64,000 bases of DNA from contig NZ_CP054394.1 of the NCBI RefSeq assembly GCF_022539405.1, positions 436,501 through 500,500 of the forward strand, written 5' to 3'. Below are positions 29,504 to 37,639 of the stretch, piece after piece. Position numbers and translations under genes: made by a program. A model generated the notes under the pieces. The model searched no databases. It saw nothing but the letters and a program-made list of their open reading frames with translations, and was not told the origin of the DNA. The first letter of the stretch is position 1; each line of letters opens with the position of its first letter. Source of the DNA: Natranaerofaba carboxydovora. GTDB lineage: Bacteria; Bacillota; Natranaerobiia; Natranaerobiales; Natranaerofabaceae.

Positions 29504-31156
29504 TTACTTAATCATTTTTTCAATGTCTTCTTCAACAGTTGAGACACCGCCGATACCAAAGTTCTCTACCAGCACATTAGCTACATTTGGTGATAAGAAT
29601 GCTGGAAGGGTTGGGCCTAGATGGATATTCTTTACACCAAGGTGCAGTAGGGCTAGAAGTACTAGACAGGCTTTTTGCTCATACCATGCGATATTATATA
29701 CTATTGGAAGTTGATTGATATCTTCAAGATCAAATACTTCTTTTAACTTTAATGCAATTACTGCTAGTGAGTATGAATCATTACACTGTCCTGCATCTAA
29801 TACTCTTGGAATTCCCCCGATGTCACCTAGGTCTAGCTTGTTGTATCTGTACTTGGCACACCCTGCGGTTAATATTACAGTATCTTCAGGTAGTGACTTT
29901 GCAAAATCAGTATAATAATCCCTTGAGTTATGTCTTCCATCACAGCCGGCCATAACAACAAACTTCTTGATATGCCCTTGTTTAACAGCATCTACAACTT
30001 TGTCAGCGAGGGATAGCACAGCATTATGGGCAAATCCACCTACTATCTCACCATTTTCAAGTTCTTTTGGAGCACTGCATTTTTTAGCATGCTCAATAAT
30101 TTGGCTGTAATCTTTTTGCTTGCCATCAGAAGATTCTGGTATATGAGTTAGCCCTTCAAACCCAGTCACTCCTGTGGTATATACTCTATCTTTGTAAGAA
30201 TCTTTTGGTGGTATTAGACAGTTAGTTGTCATTAATATAGGTCCGCCAAAAGCTTCAAATTCTTTGTCCTGATTTGGCCAGGCGCTTCCATAGTTTCCTA
30301 CAAAGTGATCATATTTTTTGAATGCAGGGTAGTAGTGAGCTGGCAGCATTTCGCCGTGAGTGTATACATCTACCCCTTGACCTTTTGTTTGTTCAAGTAG
30401 TTCCTCTAAGTCTTTAAGGTCGTGACCACTTACCAAAATACCAGGTTTGTCCCCTACACCAGTTTTAACTTTGCTAATCTCTGGATTTCCGTAAGTTTCT
30501 GTATTGGCTTTGTCAAGTAGTGACATTACGTCTACTCCATATTTTCCGCACTCAAGGACAAGATTTGTTAAATCATCACCACTTAGACTATCATCAAGAG
30601 TTTTGGCAAGAGCCTCTTGCATGAATTTATGGATATTATCATCACTGTAGCCTAAATTTTCTGCATGATAACCATATGCTGCTATTCCTTTAAGGCCATA
30701 AGTTAATAACTCTCTTAAAGAACGAACATCTTCATTTTCTGTAGCCAAAACACCTACTTCTTTACCTTTTTCATCAAACTCAGCTTCAGAGCCAGGGGAC
30801 CAGTTAACTGCATCTTTAAGATCGCCGTCTAGACTGTTAATTGCATCGCTGTCTAGTTTACCTTTAAGTTTATCTCTTAGTTTGATGGCTTCATTGATTT
30901 TATTAATAAAACTTTCTCTATCGAAATTTGTGTTGGTTAGAGTGGCAAATAGCCCTTCCATAATAAAGTTGTCTACTTCTTTGTCAGATTCGCCTTTTTC
31001 TCTAAGGTTTGTGGTTACATAGGATAACCCCTTTAAAGTGTGTAGAAGTAAATCCTGTAGGTTAGCTACATCACTTGTTTTTCCACAGACTCCCTTTTTA
31101 CTGCACCCTTCATTTTTGGCTGCTTCCTGACATTGATAACAAAACATTTCACTCAT
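29504..31156 (-). CDS. hcp: Hydroxylamine reductase / hybrid cluster protein
   Basis: Iron-sulfur enzyme of 550 residues that reduces nitric oxide or hydroxylamine species and protects anaerobes from nitrosative stress. The N-terminal cluster ligands C6, C9, C18 and C24 (CYQCQ...CSKKGVC) are visible. Hybrid cluster ligands lie in later motifs such as [23 protein letters not shown] and GQCND. It is cotranscribed with the ferredoxin-like gene upstream (2 bases apart), with an HcpR-type operator before that gene. Confidence 0.95.
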   Translation of the reverse strand: MSEMFCYQCQEAAKNEGCSKKGVCGKTSDVANLQDLLLHTLKGLSYVTTNLREKGESDKEVDNFIMEGLFATLTNTNFDRESFINKINEAIKLRDKLKGKLDSDAINSLDGDLKDAVNWSPGSEAEFDEKGKEVGVLATENEDVRSLRELLTYGLKGIAAYGYHAENLGYSDDNIHKFMQEALAKTLDDSLSGDDLTNLVLECGKYGVDVMSLLDKANTETYGNPEISKVKTGVGDKPGILVSGHDLKDLEELLEQTKGQGVDVYTHGEMLPAHYYPAFKKYDHFVGNYGSAWPNQDKEFEAFGGPILMTTNCLIPPKDSYKDRVYTTGVTGFEGLTHIPESSDGKQKDYSQIIEHAKKCSAPKELENGEIVGGFAHNAVLSLADKVVDAVKQGHIKKFVVMAGCDGRHNSRDYYTDFAKSLPEDTVILTAGCAKYRYNKLDLGDIGGIPRVLDAGQCNDSYSLAVIALKLKEVFDLEDINQLPIVYNIAWYEQKACLVLLALLHLGVKNIHLGPTLPAFLSPNVANVLVENFGIGGVSTVEEDIEKMIK

Positions 31157-31158
31157 GA

Positions 31159-31902
31159 TTATTTTCCTCCCTTTTCGTCTGAAATTATATTTCCTTCAAT
31201 CCCTATCGTAACTTGACGATAAGGAATCTGAAGCCCTGATTCTTCATAAGCTCTGCTAGTCATATTGACTATACCTGCACAACATGGAACTTCCATTCTA
31301 AGAACGGTGATGCTTTGGATCTCATTTTCCTTGAAAATTTCTGTTACTTTTTCTAGATATTCATTTATATCATCTAGCTTTGGACACCCTATTAGAGTAA
31401 TATGGTCTTTGATAAAGTCCTGGTGCATTGCTGCGTAAGCATAAGCCACACAGTCTGCAGCTATTAGTACATTAGCTCCTGCAAAGTAATCTGCATAAGG
31501 GTTAACTAACTTTAGCTGGATTGGCCACTGGTTAAGTTCGGATTCAAGTTCTATATTTGCACTAGATTCTTTTTTCTTTTCTTCTAAATTTTTCTTGTCG
31601 TTTTTTGCTTTATTAATTTGCGCTGCTCCTGGACAGCCAAAGCTTTCTGGTGGGGTTTTTCCTAAGTCGGCCATTCTTTCTTTTACAGCTTCCTCATCAA
31701 AAGGTTTTGCTTCGCGCTCGATAATTTCTATTGCGTCCTGTGGACATGCCGGAAGACAATCTCCTAGCCCGTCACAGTATTCGTCTTTTACAAGTTTTGC
31801 TTTGCCGTTTATAATCTCAATTGCCCCTTCATGACAAGCTTCTACACATAGTCCGCAGCCGTCACAGCGTTTTTCGTTTATTTCTACAATTTTTCTTTTC
31901 AT
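31159..31902 (-). CDS. Hcp-associated [4Fe-4S] ferredoxin-type protein (FrdX-like)
   Basis: This 247-residue protein starts with two ferredoxin motifs (C13, C16, C19, C23; then [12 protein letters not shown] near 43-54), followed by a charged linker and a C-terminal domain with two further cysteine patches ([21 protein letters not shown]). It probably donates electrons to Hcp. ATG 31902 is the start that gives [17 protein letters not shown]; the open frame continues upstream but lacks family-like sequence. The gene pair matches the hcp-frdX arrangement known from HcpR regulons. Confidence 0.85.
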   Translation of the reverse strand: MKRKIVEINEKRCDGCGLCVEACHEGAIEIINGKAKLVKDEYCDGLGDCLPACPQDAIEIIEREAKPFDEEAVKERMADLGKTPPESFGCPGAAQINKAKNDKKNLEEKKKESSANIELESELNQWPIQLKLVNPYADYFAGANVLIAADCVAYAYAAMHQDFIKDHITLIGCPKLDDINEYLEKVTEIFKENEIQSITVLRMEVPCCAGIVNMTSRAYEESGLQIPYRQVTIGIEGNIISDEKGGK

Positions 31903-31939
31903 TTTGAAAACCCTTTCTTTAAGTTTTTTGTTGATTTCT

Positions 31940-31989
31940 TGATTAAAGTATATTAGATTGAAGATAAGTTTTCTGTAACAAATGTTACA
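31940..31989 (-). promoter_or_regulatory. HcpR-type operator and promoter of the hcp operon
   Basis: The palindrome TGTAACAAATGTTACA (31974-31989) matches the GTAAC-N-GTTAC type of HcpR site. Reading the minus strand, a TATACT -10 element follows so that the palindrome centre falls about 41 bases upstream of the expected start site, the classic position for Crp/Fnr-type activation. The divergent regulator gene begins at 32161. Confidence 0.75.
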
Positions 31990-32039
31990 AAAGCCAAAAA
32001 AATTAAATTTTAGATTATTAATTTTTTTGTAAGGGCTTA

Positions 32040-32108
32040 GCCTATCATACCAACCCTCATAGAATTTGTAAGCAGTACAAATCAAAAGTTCGCTTATGGT
32101 ATGTAGGC
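32040..32108. repeat. Short palindromic repeat, family B (copy 1), upstream of hcpR
   Basis: Ends GCCTATCATACC and GGTATGTAGGC pair; inside, GAATTTGTA pairs with TACAAATC. The core ACAAATCAAAAGTT..GCTTATGGTATGTAG is nearly identical to copy 2 at 32851-32936. Confidence 0.7.
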
Positions 32109-32160
32109 AAACAATAGCACAATCTAATTTTTTAATTACGAACAGACAGGGGGAGAGAAG

Positions 32161-32850
32161 ATGCTTTCGACTAATGATATGAGGGCTTTGCAAAAGTGTA
32201 GGCTTTTTAAGAAAAAATGCCAGGAAGGACTAGAAGGCCTGCTAAATAGAATAAATGTAAAAATTAACTGGTATGATAAGAATGAATTGATAGTTACTGA
32301 AGGGGACAGGGCAGATTATTTAGGGATAGTACTCGAAGGTAGCGTAGAAGTAAAAAAGATATTTCCAAGCGGGAAAAGTATTTCAATGGCAAGGCTAAGT
32401 GTGGGTGAAACATTTGGAGAAGCTGTGCTTTTTTCTGCTGAGAATGTTTATCCTGCTACTATTATTTCGCCTATCAAAACAAAAGTAATGTTAATAAAAA
32501 AAGATCAATTAGAAAAGCTGATAACCTTAGACAGACATATTTCTATTACTTTTCTTGAAACTCTTTCTGATAGATTATTGCTGTTAAACAAAAAAATTCA
32601 AATATTATCATTAGATACATTAAGAAAAAAGATTGCAATGTATTTACTAGGTGAAAGTACTAGACAAGAATCAGAGTCTATAAAACTTCCATTTAGCAGA
32701 GAAATTTGGGCAGAGCACCTAGGGGTAGCAAGACCTTCTTTGTCCAGGGAGCTTACCCAGATGCAGGATGAAGGGTTGATAAATCTAGATAATAAGAAAT
32801 GTATAGTAATAAGTGATATGGATGCGTTAGAAGAGGAAATACTAAAATGA
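32161..32850 (+). CDS. hcpR: Crp/Fnr family regulator, probable HcpR
   Basis: Transcription factor of 229 residues: an N-terminal cyclic-nucleotide-binding-like sensor (near 15-130, with EGDRADYLGIVLEGSVEV), a dimer helix, and a C-terminal winged helix with WAEHLGVARPSLSRELTQMQDEGLI near 181-205. There is no N-terminal cysteine set for an Fnr [4Fe-4S] cluster; HcpR senses nitric oxide through heme in studied cases. Divergence from the hcp operon, with a palindrome at the expected activator position, supports HcpR. Identical-type palindromic repeats flank the gene. Confidence 0.8.
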   Translation: MLSTNDMRALQKCRLFKKKCQEGLEGLLNRINVKINWYDKNELIVTEGDRADYLGIVLEGSVEVKKIFPSGKSISMARLSVGETFGEAVLFSAENVYPATIISPIKTKVMLIKKDQLEKLITLDRHISITFLETLSDRLLLLNKKIQILSLDTLRKKIAMYLLGESTRQESESIKLPFSREIWAEHLGVARPSLSRELTQMQDEGLINLDNKKCIVISDMDALEEEILK

Positions 32851-32936
32851 TTCAGGCTATATACCCAATGCTAGCTACTAACTAGGATTTGTAAAACCGT
32901 ACAAATCAAAAGTTAGCTTATGGTATGTAGCCTGAA
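32851..32936. repeat. Short palindromic repeat, family B (copy 2), downstream of hcpR
   Basis: Perfect 9-base ends TTCAGGCTA/TAGCCTGAA, plus inner CTAACT/AGTTAG and GATTTGTA/TACAAATC. It starts immediately after the hcpR stop and may double as its terminator. The end word CAGGCTA is shared with family A copy 2. Confidence 0.75.
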
Positions 32937-33013
32937 TTGACAAGACACCCCTAATTGTATGGTAACGAACACTTTTAGTTCAACCTGCTTTGTGGTGAGT
33001 TATGTTAATAGTG

Positions 33014-33328
33014 TTACAAGGTTTCTTCATCTATCCAACCAAGAAACTCAGGATCCCCTTTGTCGATTTCCCATGTGACAACGCAAGGTACTGTATAAGA
33101 GTGTAGTTCATTTACCCTTTCAATTAGTTTTTCGACCAGAGCTGTTCTGGTTTTTCCTATCATTAAAACTTCATCTTCGCTTTTGGCCTTGTCTTCCCAG
33201 TAGAAAAATGATCTGATTCGTGGAAAGACGTTAACGCAGGCTACGAGCCTATCTTCAACTAATTGTTTTGAAATAGCTTCTGCTTCTTTCATTGTTTCTG
33301 CCGTTATGTAAAACATTGAGTGTTCCAC
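33014..33328 (-). CDS. cutA: Divalent cation tolerance protein CutA
   Basis: Trimeric ferredoxin-fold protein of 104 residues. Signatures AEAISKQLVEDRLVACVNVFP (near 15-35) and YTVPCVVTWEIDKG (near 78-91) are those of CutA1. GTG 33328 follows AAAGGAGAGG on the minus strand with good spacing. Its cellular role, beyond copper-tolerance phenotypes in E. coli, is unclear. It is monocistronic and divergent from the nfeD gene. Confidence 0.93.
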   Translation of the reverse strand: MEHSMFYITAETMKEAEAISKQLVEDRLVACVNVFPRIRSFFYWEDKAKSEDEVLMIGKTRTALVEKLIERVNELHSYTVPCVVTWEIDKGDPEFLGWIDEETL

Positions 33329-33540
33329 CGCTATCCTCTCCTTTTACTTTTTTATTATTATACTATTAAATTAAGTGATCTTACAACTTTTGTATATCAT
33401 TAGTATACCCTAATGTCAAGAAAGATAATTTTTTGTTGCTTAGTTAATTGTTTTGTTTGTAATTATATTATAGTATGTCGTATAATAGAAAATGTAGGTA
33501 ATAATGTTTAGAGTTACCTTAGATGAAGGAGGCTTTTTTT

Positions 33541-34911
33541 ATGGCTAAAAATCTGCGTTTAAATAAATGGATTACCTTATTTTTGACTGGTTTGTTTTTA
33601 TTTTTGGCAATTAGTTCTGGGATGTTAGAGTCAAATAATCAAGCAAAAGGATCGGTGTCTGCTGCAGAAAGTGATAAAGAAGTGTATGTTGTACCTGTAC
33701 ATGGTACCATTGAACGTGGTCTTTATGCTTTTATGAGAAGGGCTTTTGAAGATGCTAACGAAGAAGGGGCAGATATGATACTACTTGATATTGATACTCC
33801 GGGTGGAACTTTAGATGCCGCTTTTGAAATAAAAGATTTAATTACCCAGGAAGAGCTTCGTGTGGTTGCCTATGTTAGTGGTAGAGCTATGTCAGCCGGA
33901 GCCTTTTTGGCACTTGCTTCAGATGAACTCTATATGCGGCGTGGGAGCAATATGGGAGCTGCTGAAGCAAGGGCAGGCGAGGAGATAGCAGATGAAAAAA
34001 TTATGAGCGCCTGGGAAAGTGAAATGCGTAGCGTGGCAGAGATGAGGGGTAGAGATCCTGAAATAGCTGCAGCTATGGTACGTCAGGAAATGGAGATAGA
34101 AGGCCTAGTGGAAAGTGGAAGGCTGCTGACATTATCATCAGCCCAAGCTTTAGAACACGAAATGGCTGATGGTGAAGTAGCTAACCAGGAAGAGTTATTT
34201 GAAATGCTTGGTTTTGAAGGTGCTGAAGTTACAGAGTATCCTATGGAATGGGCTGAGAGGCTTGCTCGTTTTCTTACTTCGCCGGTTGTAGCTTCAATTT
34301 TAATGAGTATTGGCATGGCAGGTATTATTATAGAGCTGACTAGCTCTGGGTTTGGGATAGCTGGTGCTGTTGGTCTTTTGTCTTTTGCACTTTTTTTTGG
34401 TGGGCATATTTTTGCCGGTCTTGCTGGTTATGAGGTATTATTGTTTTTCGCTTTAGGAATAATACTTTTATTGATAGAAGCTTTGGCTGCAGGTTTTGGT
34501 GTATTTGGTTTACTTGGCTTAGTGTCAAGTGGTTTTGCTATAGTATTATCTGCTGAAAGCACTGAGCAGGGGCTTATGATTTTATTATATAGTATACTTG
34601 GAACGATTGTGGTTCTTGTAGTGGCATTTAGATTTATTGTAAGAAGTAAATTTTTGGATAGAATAATACTGAAGCATACTGAAGATAAAGATCAAGGTTA
34701 TGTAGGTACAAATGTAACCTATAAAGACTTTCTAAATAAAGAGGGTGTTACTGAAACTCCTCTTAGACCAGCAGGTACTGCAATTATTGAAGGCGATAGG
34801 GTAGATGTGGTTAGTGAAGGGGGGTATATTCCGGGGCAAAGTAAAATCAAAGTGGTTAAGGTTGAAGGTTCGCGAATTGTGGTCAGGAAGATAGATGATC
34901 CTGGCGAATAA
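33541..34911 (+). CDS. NfeD-family membrane-bound ClpP-class serine protease
   Basis: Long NfeD (456 residues): an N-terminal signal/anchor near 8-28, a ClpP-class protease domain (YVVPVHGTIERGLYAFMRRA near 43-62; catalytic serine in SGRAMSAGAFLALASDEL near 115-132), four to five membrane segments near 240-380, and a C-terminal OB fold (GTAIIEGDRVDVVSEGGYI). ATG 33541 is preferred to ATG 33523, since GAAGGAGG between them serves as its Shine-Dalgarno. It pairs with the flotillin gene that follows by 47 bases. Confidence 0.88.
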   Translation: MAKNLRLNKWITLFLTGLFLFLAISSGMLESNNQAKGSVSAAESDKEVYVVPVHGTIERGLYAFMRRAFEDANEEGADMILLDIDTPGGTLDAAFEIKDLITQEELRVVAYVSGRAMSAGAFLALASDELYMRRGSNMGAAEARAGEEIADEKIMSAWESEMRSVAEMRGRDPEIAAAMVRQEMEIEGLVESGRLLTLSSAQALEHEMADGEVANQEELFEMLGFEGAEVTEYPMEWAERLARFLTSPVVASILMSIGMAGIIIELTSSGFGIAGAVGLLSFALFFGGHIFAGLAGYEVLLFFALGIILLLIEALAAGFGVFGLLGLVSSGFAIVLSAESTEQGLMILLYSILGTIVVLVVAFRFIVRSKFLDRIILKHTEDKDQGYVGTNVTYKDFLNKEGVTETPLRPAGTAIIEGDRVDVVSEGGYIPGQSKIKVVKVEGSRIVVRKIDDPGE

Positions 34912-34958
34912 ATAAAGAATAATAAAAAAAATTAATTTTACGAGGAGGTTGATTATTA

Positions 34959-35999
34959 ATGCTAGAAGGTGGTTTTATAACTCTTTTGATTTTGGTAATA
35001 CTTGCTGTATTAGCCCTTGCGATTGTTTTTAGTTTTATACCCCTTGGTTTGTGGATTTCGGCACTTGCTGCCGGGGTCAAAATTGGGATATTTACCCTTG
35101 TAGGGATGCGGCTTAGAAGGGTAGTTCCTGCTCAGGTAGTAAAGCCTTTGATTAAGGCTACTAAAGCAGGGATTGATTTGAATGTAAATAAGTTAGAGGG
35201 ACATAACCTTGCCGGAGGTAATGTTGATAGGGTAGTAAATGCTTTGATTGCTGCTCAAAGGGCTGAGATACCTCTAAGTTTCGAGAGAGCGTCAGCTATT
35301 GACTTAGCCGGTAGGGACGTTCTTCAGGCTGTGCAGATGAGTGTTAACCCAAAAGTTATTGAAACTCCTATAGTTGCTGCCGTTGCAAAGGATGGTATCG
35401 AGGTTAAAGCAAAGGCAAGAGTCACAGTTAGGGCAAATATAGACAGACTTGTTGGTGGTGCTGGTGAAGATACCATTATAGCCAGGGTAGGAGAAGGTAT
35501 TGTTACAACAATTGGTTCGGCCAAAAATCATAAGGAAGTCTTAGAAAATCCAGATAACATGTCTCATACGGTTTTGAATAAAGGTTTAGATGCAGGAACT
35601 GCTTTTGAGATTTTGAGTATTGATATTGCTGACGTGGATGTTGGTAAAAACATTGGAGCAGCGCTTCAAACAGACCAGGCTGATGCAGATAAGAGAATTG
35701 CCCAGGCTAAAGCTGAGGAACGCCGTGCAATGGCTATAGCACATGAGCAGGAGATGCGAGCTTCTGTTCAGGAGAAGCGGGCTAAAGTTGTTGAAGCAGA
35801 AGCTGAAGTGCCCCTTGCCATGGCAGAAGCACTTAAATCTGGTAATCTAGGGGTGATGGACTATCACAGCCTAAAGAATATCCAGGCTGATACCGAGATG
35901 AGAAACTATATCTCTGGAACTAAAGATGAAGATAGTGGAAGTGGAGATACGCCGCATTATCGACCCAAAATAGATAAAGATAAGGATGAAGACGAATAA
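34959..35999 (+). CDS. floA: Flotillin-like protein FloA
   Basis: Membrane-microdomain scaffold of 346 residues. An N-terminal membrane hairpin (near 5-45) is followed by an SPFH-like domain and a helical region rich in A, E and K ([24 protein letters not shown] near 240-263). [32 protein letters not shown] is the FloA/YqfA signature. Operon order nfeD-floA-small gene corresponds to yqeZ-yqfA-yqfB of Bacillus. Confidence 0.94.
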   Translation: MLEGGFITLLILVILAVLALAIVFSFIPLGLWISALAAGVKIGIFTLVGMRLRRVVPAQVVKPLIKATKAGIDLNVNKLEGHNLAGGNVDRVVNALIAAQRAEIPLSFERASAIDLAGRDVLQAVQMSVNPKVIETPIVAAVAKDGIEVKAKARVTVRANIDRLVGGAGEDTIIARVGEGIVTTIGSAKNHKEVLENPDNMSHTVLNKGLDAGTAFEILSIDIADVDVGKNIGAALQTDQADADKRIAQAKAEERRAMAIAHEQEMRASVQEKRAKVVEAEAEVPLAMAEALKSGNLGVMDYHSLKNIQADTEMRNYISGTKDEDSGSGDTPHYRPKIDKDKDEDE

Positions 36000-36054
36000 G
36001 AAACAAACAAGTTACAAAGCAAGAAATGATTAAGGTTAGAAGGGGTTGATTTTA

Positions 36055-36576
36055 ATGGAAATACTTCCGCTTATAATTATAATAATGGTCGTTTCCGCTA
36101 TAAGAAATGCCATAGAGCAGGCAAAAAAAAGACAGCAGCAGCAATCATCAGGACAACAAAGAGAACAAAAAAAAGGAAGAAGATTTCCTGACTTTCCGGA
36201 GTTTCCTGACGTGAATGAACTACCTGGTTTTCCCGGTAAGGAGTCTACTAGACAGCGGGAAGCAAAAAACAGTGAAACAAAAGAGCAAGCAAAAGATGTA
36301 ATAAAAGATGTAGCCCAAGAGGTGGATAAAGGAAAAGCTTTTGTAGATGACAAAATCGAAAAATTTCGCCAGAGAAAACCTTTAAGAGACACAGATAAAT
36401 CCGTTGGAGGAATTAAAGATGTGGCGACAGGGCATCAACGGTATTCAACTTATGATGATATAGAAAAAAGCGAAATAGGAAGTATAACCAAGGAAATGAC
36501 TTCATCAAGAAAAGAACTCAAAAAAGGTATCATATGGAAGGAAATTCTGGACGGTCCTAAGTTTAAGAAAATATAA
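36055..36576 (+). CDS. Hypothetical protein, third gene of the nfeD-floA operon
   Basis: This 173-residue protein begins with one hydrophobic segment (EILPLIIIIMVVSAIRNAIEQA) and continues as a highly charged, glutamine- and lysine-rich, probably disordered region with FPDFPEFPDVNELPGFPG near 46-63. It has no recognised domain. ATG 36055 is chosen from AAGGGG at 36040-36045. Position after floA suggests a membrane-linked partner of the flotillin. A strong terminator follows. Confidence 0.65.
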   Translation: MEILPLIIIIMVVSAIRNAIEQAKKRQQQQSSGQQREQKKGRRFPDFPEFPDVNELPGFPGKESTRQREAKNSETKEQAKDVIKDVAQEVDKGKAFVDDKIEKFRQRKPLRDTDKSVGGIKDVATGHQRYSTYDDIEKSEIGSITKEMTSSRKELKKGIIWKEILDGPKFKKI

Positions 36577-36583
36577 AAAGATT

Positions 36584-36613
36584 ACGGGCATTAAATCAAA
36601 TGCCCGTTTTTTT
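36584..36613 (+). terminator. Terminator after the floA operon
   Basis: ACGGGCATT and AATGCCCGT arms flank a 6-base loop, followed by seven T residues. Confidence 0.88.
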
Positions 36614-36669
36614 ATTTCTTTTTATAAAACTATTAAATTTTTAATAAAAATTTAATCAAAAAGAAGGAG

Positions 36670-36688
36670 TTTGTCGAAGTTTGTCGAA
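36670..36688 (+). promoter_or_regulatory. Tandem Spo0A boxes upstream of AOR cassette 1
   Basis: Two perfect copies of TTTGTCGAA (36670-36678 and 36680-36688) lie head to tail with a 10-base period, one helical turn, as in bound Spo0A dimers. The consensus 0A box is TTTGTCRAA. The site is about 190 bases before the first gene of the cassette. Hairpins at 36704-36726 and 36773-36810 lie between. Confidence 0.6.
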
Positions 36689-36875
36689 ATAAACACTTAA
36701 GATAGTCCATAGATTTTATTTATGGACATAAAGAAAAGTTTGCAGTTGGGCATAGCTTTTAGCAAAAAAAAGTGAAAAAAATAACTATTGCTTTTTTGCG
36801 TAAGGAGGTGTATTTTGTACCTAATAATTGAATGGTAGTTGATTATTATTATTTCAAAGAGGAGGGTGAATTAGA

Positions 36876-37535
36876 ATGGAATTTTTGACTAAAGTATTGG
36901 ATAGGAGAAAATTTTTAAAAACCAGTGGAGCAGGTATAGCGTTAACTGCTGTTGGAATGAGTTTAAGTGGCTGTGGAAGTGAAGAAGCAGCAATGGCTGA
37001 AGGAGAATTAGGTACTCCGAAAAAAGTTTTAACCGTTGACAACACTCGCTGTGTTGGATGTAGAAGGTGTGAGTTTACTTGTTCTGTAAGAAATACTGGA
37101 AACTCAGGCAGTGTTGTATCAGGAATTAAAGTTGATAGAAATTACAATTTTGGACCCGAACAAAATAATTTAGGAATTGCTAAAACTGAAGGTAAGTATG
37201 GAAATGGTAGAGTAATGCCGGAAAACTGTAATCAATGTAAGGATCCTGTGCCTTGTGCAGAAGTATGTCCACAGGATGCAATTGTTAATGAAGAGAATAC
37301 TGGAGCTAGGATGGTAAGTGAAGATGATTGTATTGGTTGTGGGGAATGTGTAAAAGCTTGTCCATGGGAAATGATAACCATCGATCCAGATAATGGAGTG
37401 GCCGCAAAATGTTTCCTTTGCTATGGATCACCTCAGTGTGCAACTGAGTGTCCGGTAGGAGCTATAGAGTTAATGACCTGGAGAGATTTATCTGACAGAT
37501 TTCCAGTAAGAAATTATAGTTCTATTTTTAAGTAA
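36876..37535 (+). CDS. Tat-targeted polyferredoxin, four [4Fe-4S] motifs, putative lipoprotein (AOR cassette 1)
   Basis: This 219-residue electron-transfer subunit has a twin-arginine signal, DRRKFLKTSG with R10-R11, followed by a hydrophobic stretch ending in LSGC (C33), a lipobox, so it may be a Tat-exported lipoprotein. Sixteen cysteines in four sets follow: CVGCRRCEFTC, CNQCKDPVPCAEVCP, CIGCGECVKACP, CFLCYGSPQCATECP. The fold matches DmsB/PhsB-type and E. coli YdhY/YdhX subunits. It lies 104 bases before the AOR gene and should take electrons from it. A paralogue is encoded at 41443-42087. Confidence 0.88.
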   Translation: MEFLTKVLDRRKFLKTSGAGIALTAVGMSLSGCGSEEAAMAEGELGTPKKVLTVDNTRCVGCRRCEFTCSVRNTGNSGSVVSGIKVDRNYNFGPEQNNLGIAKTEGKYGNGRVMPENCNQCKDPVPCAEVCPQDAIVNEENTGARMVSEDDCIGCGECVKACPWEMITIDPDNGVAAKCFLCYGSPQCATECPVGAIELMTWRDLSDRFPVRNYSSIFK

Positions 37536-37639
37536 AAAAAGTTTTTTAATGCAACTATCTGTGAAAGTGATAACAATAACGAAAGTCGAATTGATGAGTT
37601 ACCATGGATAAGATAATATGATTTTAAGGAGGGGTAATA

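Noticed and set aside
29496-29955. Plus-strand open frames opposite hcp
   Set aside because: They are antisense shadows of a strongly conserved gene and lack ribosome-binding sites.
31903-32193. Upstream extension of the hcp-associated ferredoxin gene, giving a 344-residue protein
   Set aside because: The extension covers the HcpR operator, the promoter and a palindromic repeat, and has no ferredoxin-like sequence.
36614-36875. Possible molybdenum- or tungsten-cofactor riboswitch before AOR cassette 1
   Set aside because: Hairpins are present but no recognisable Moco riboswitch core could be matched by eye; a covariance search would decide.
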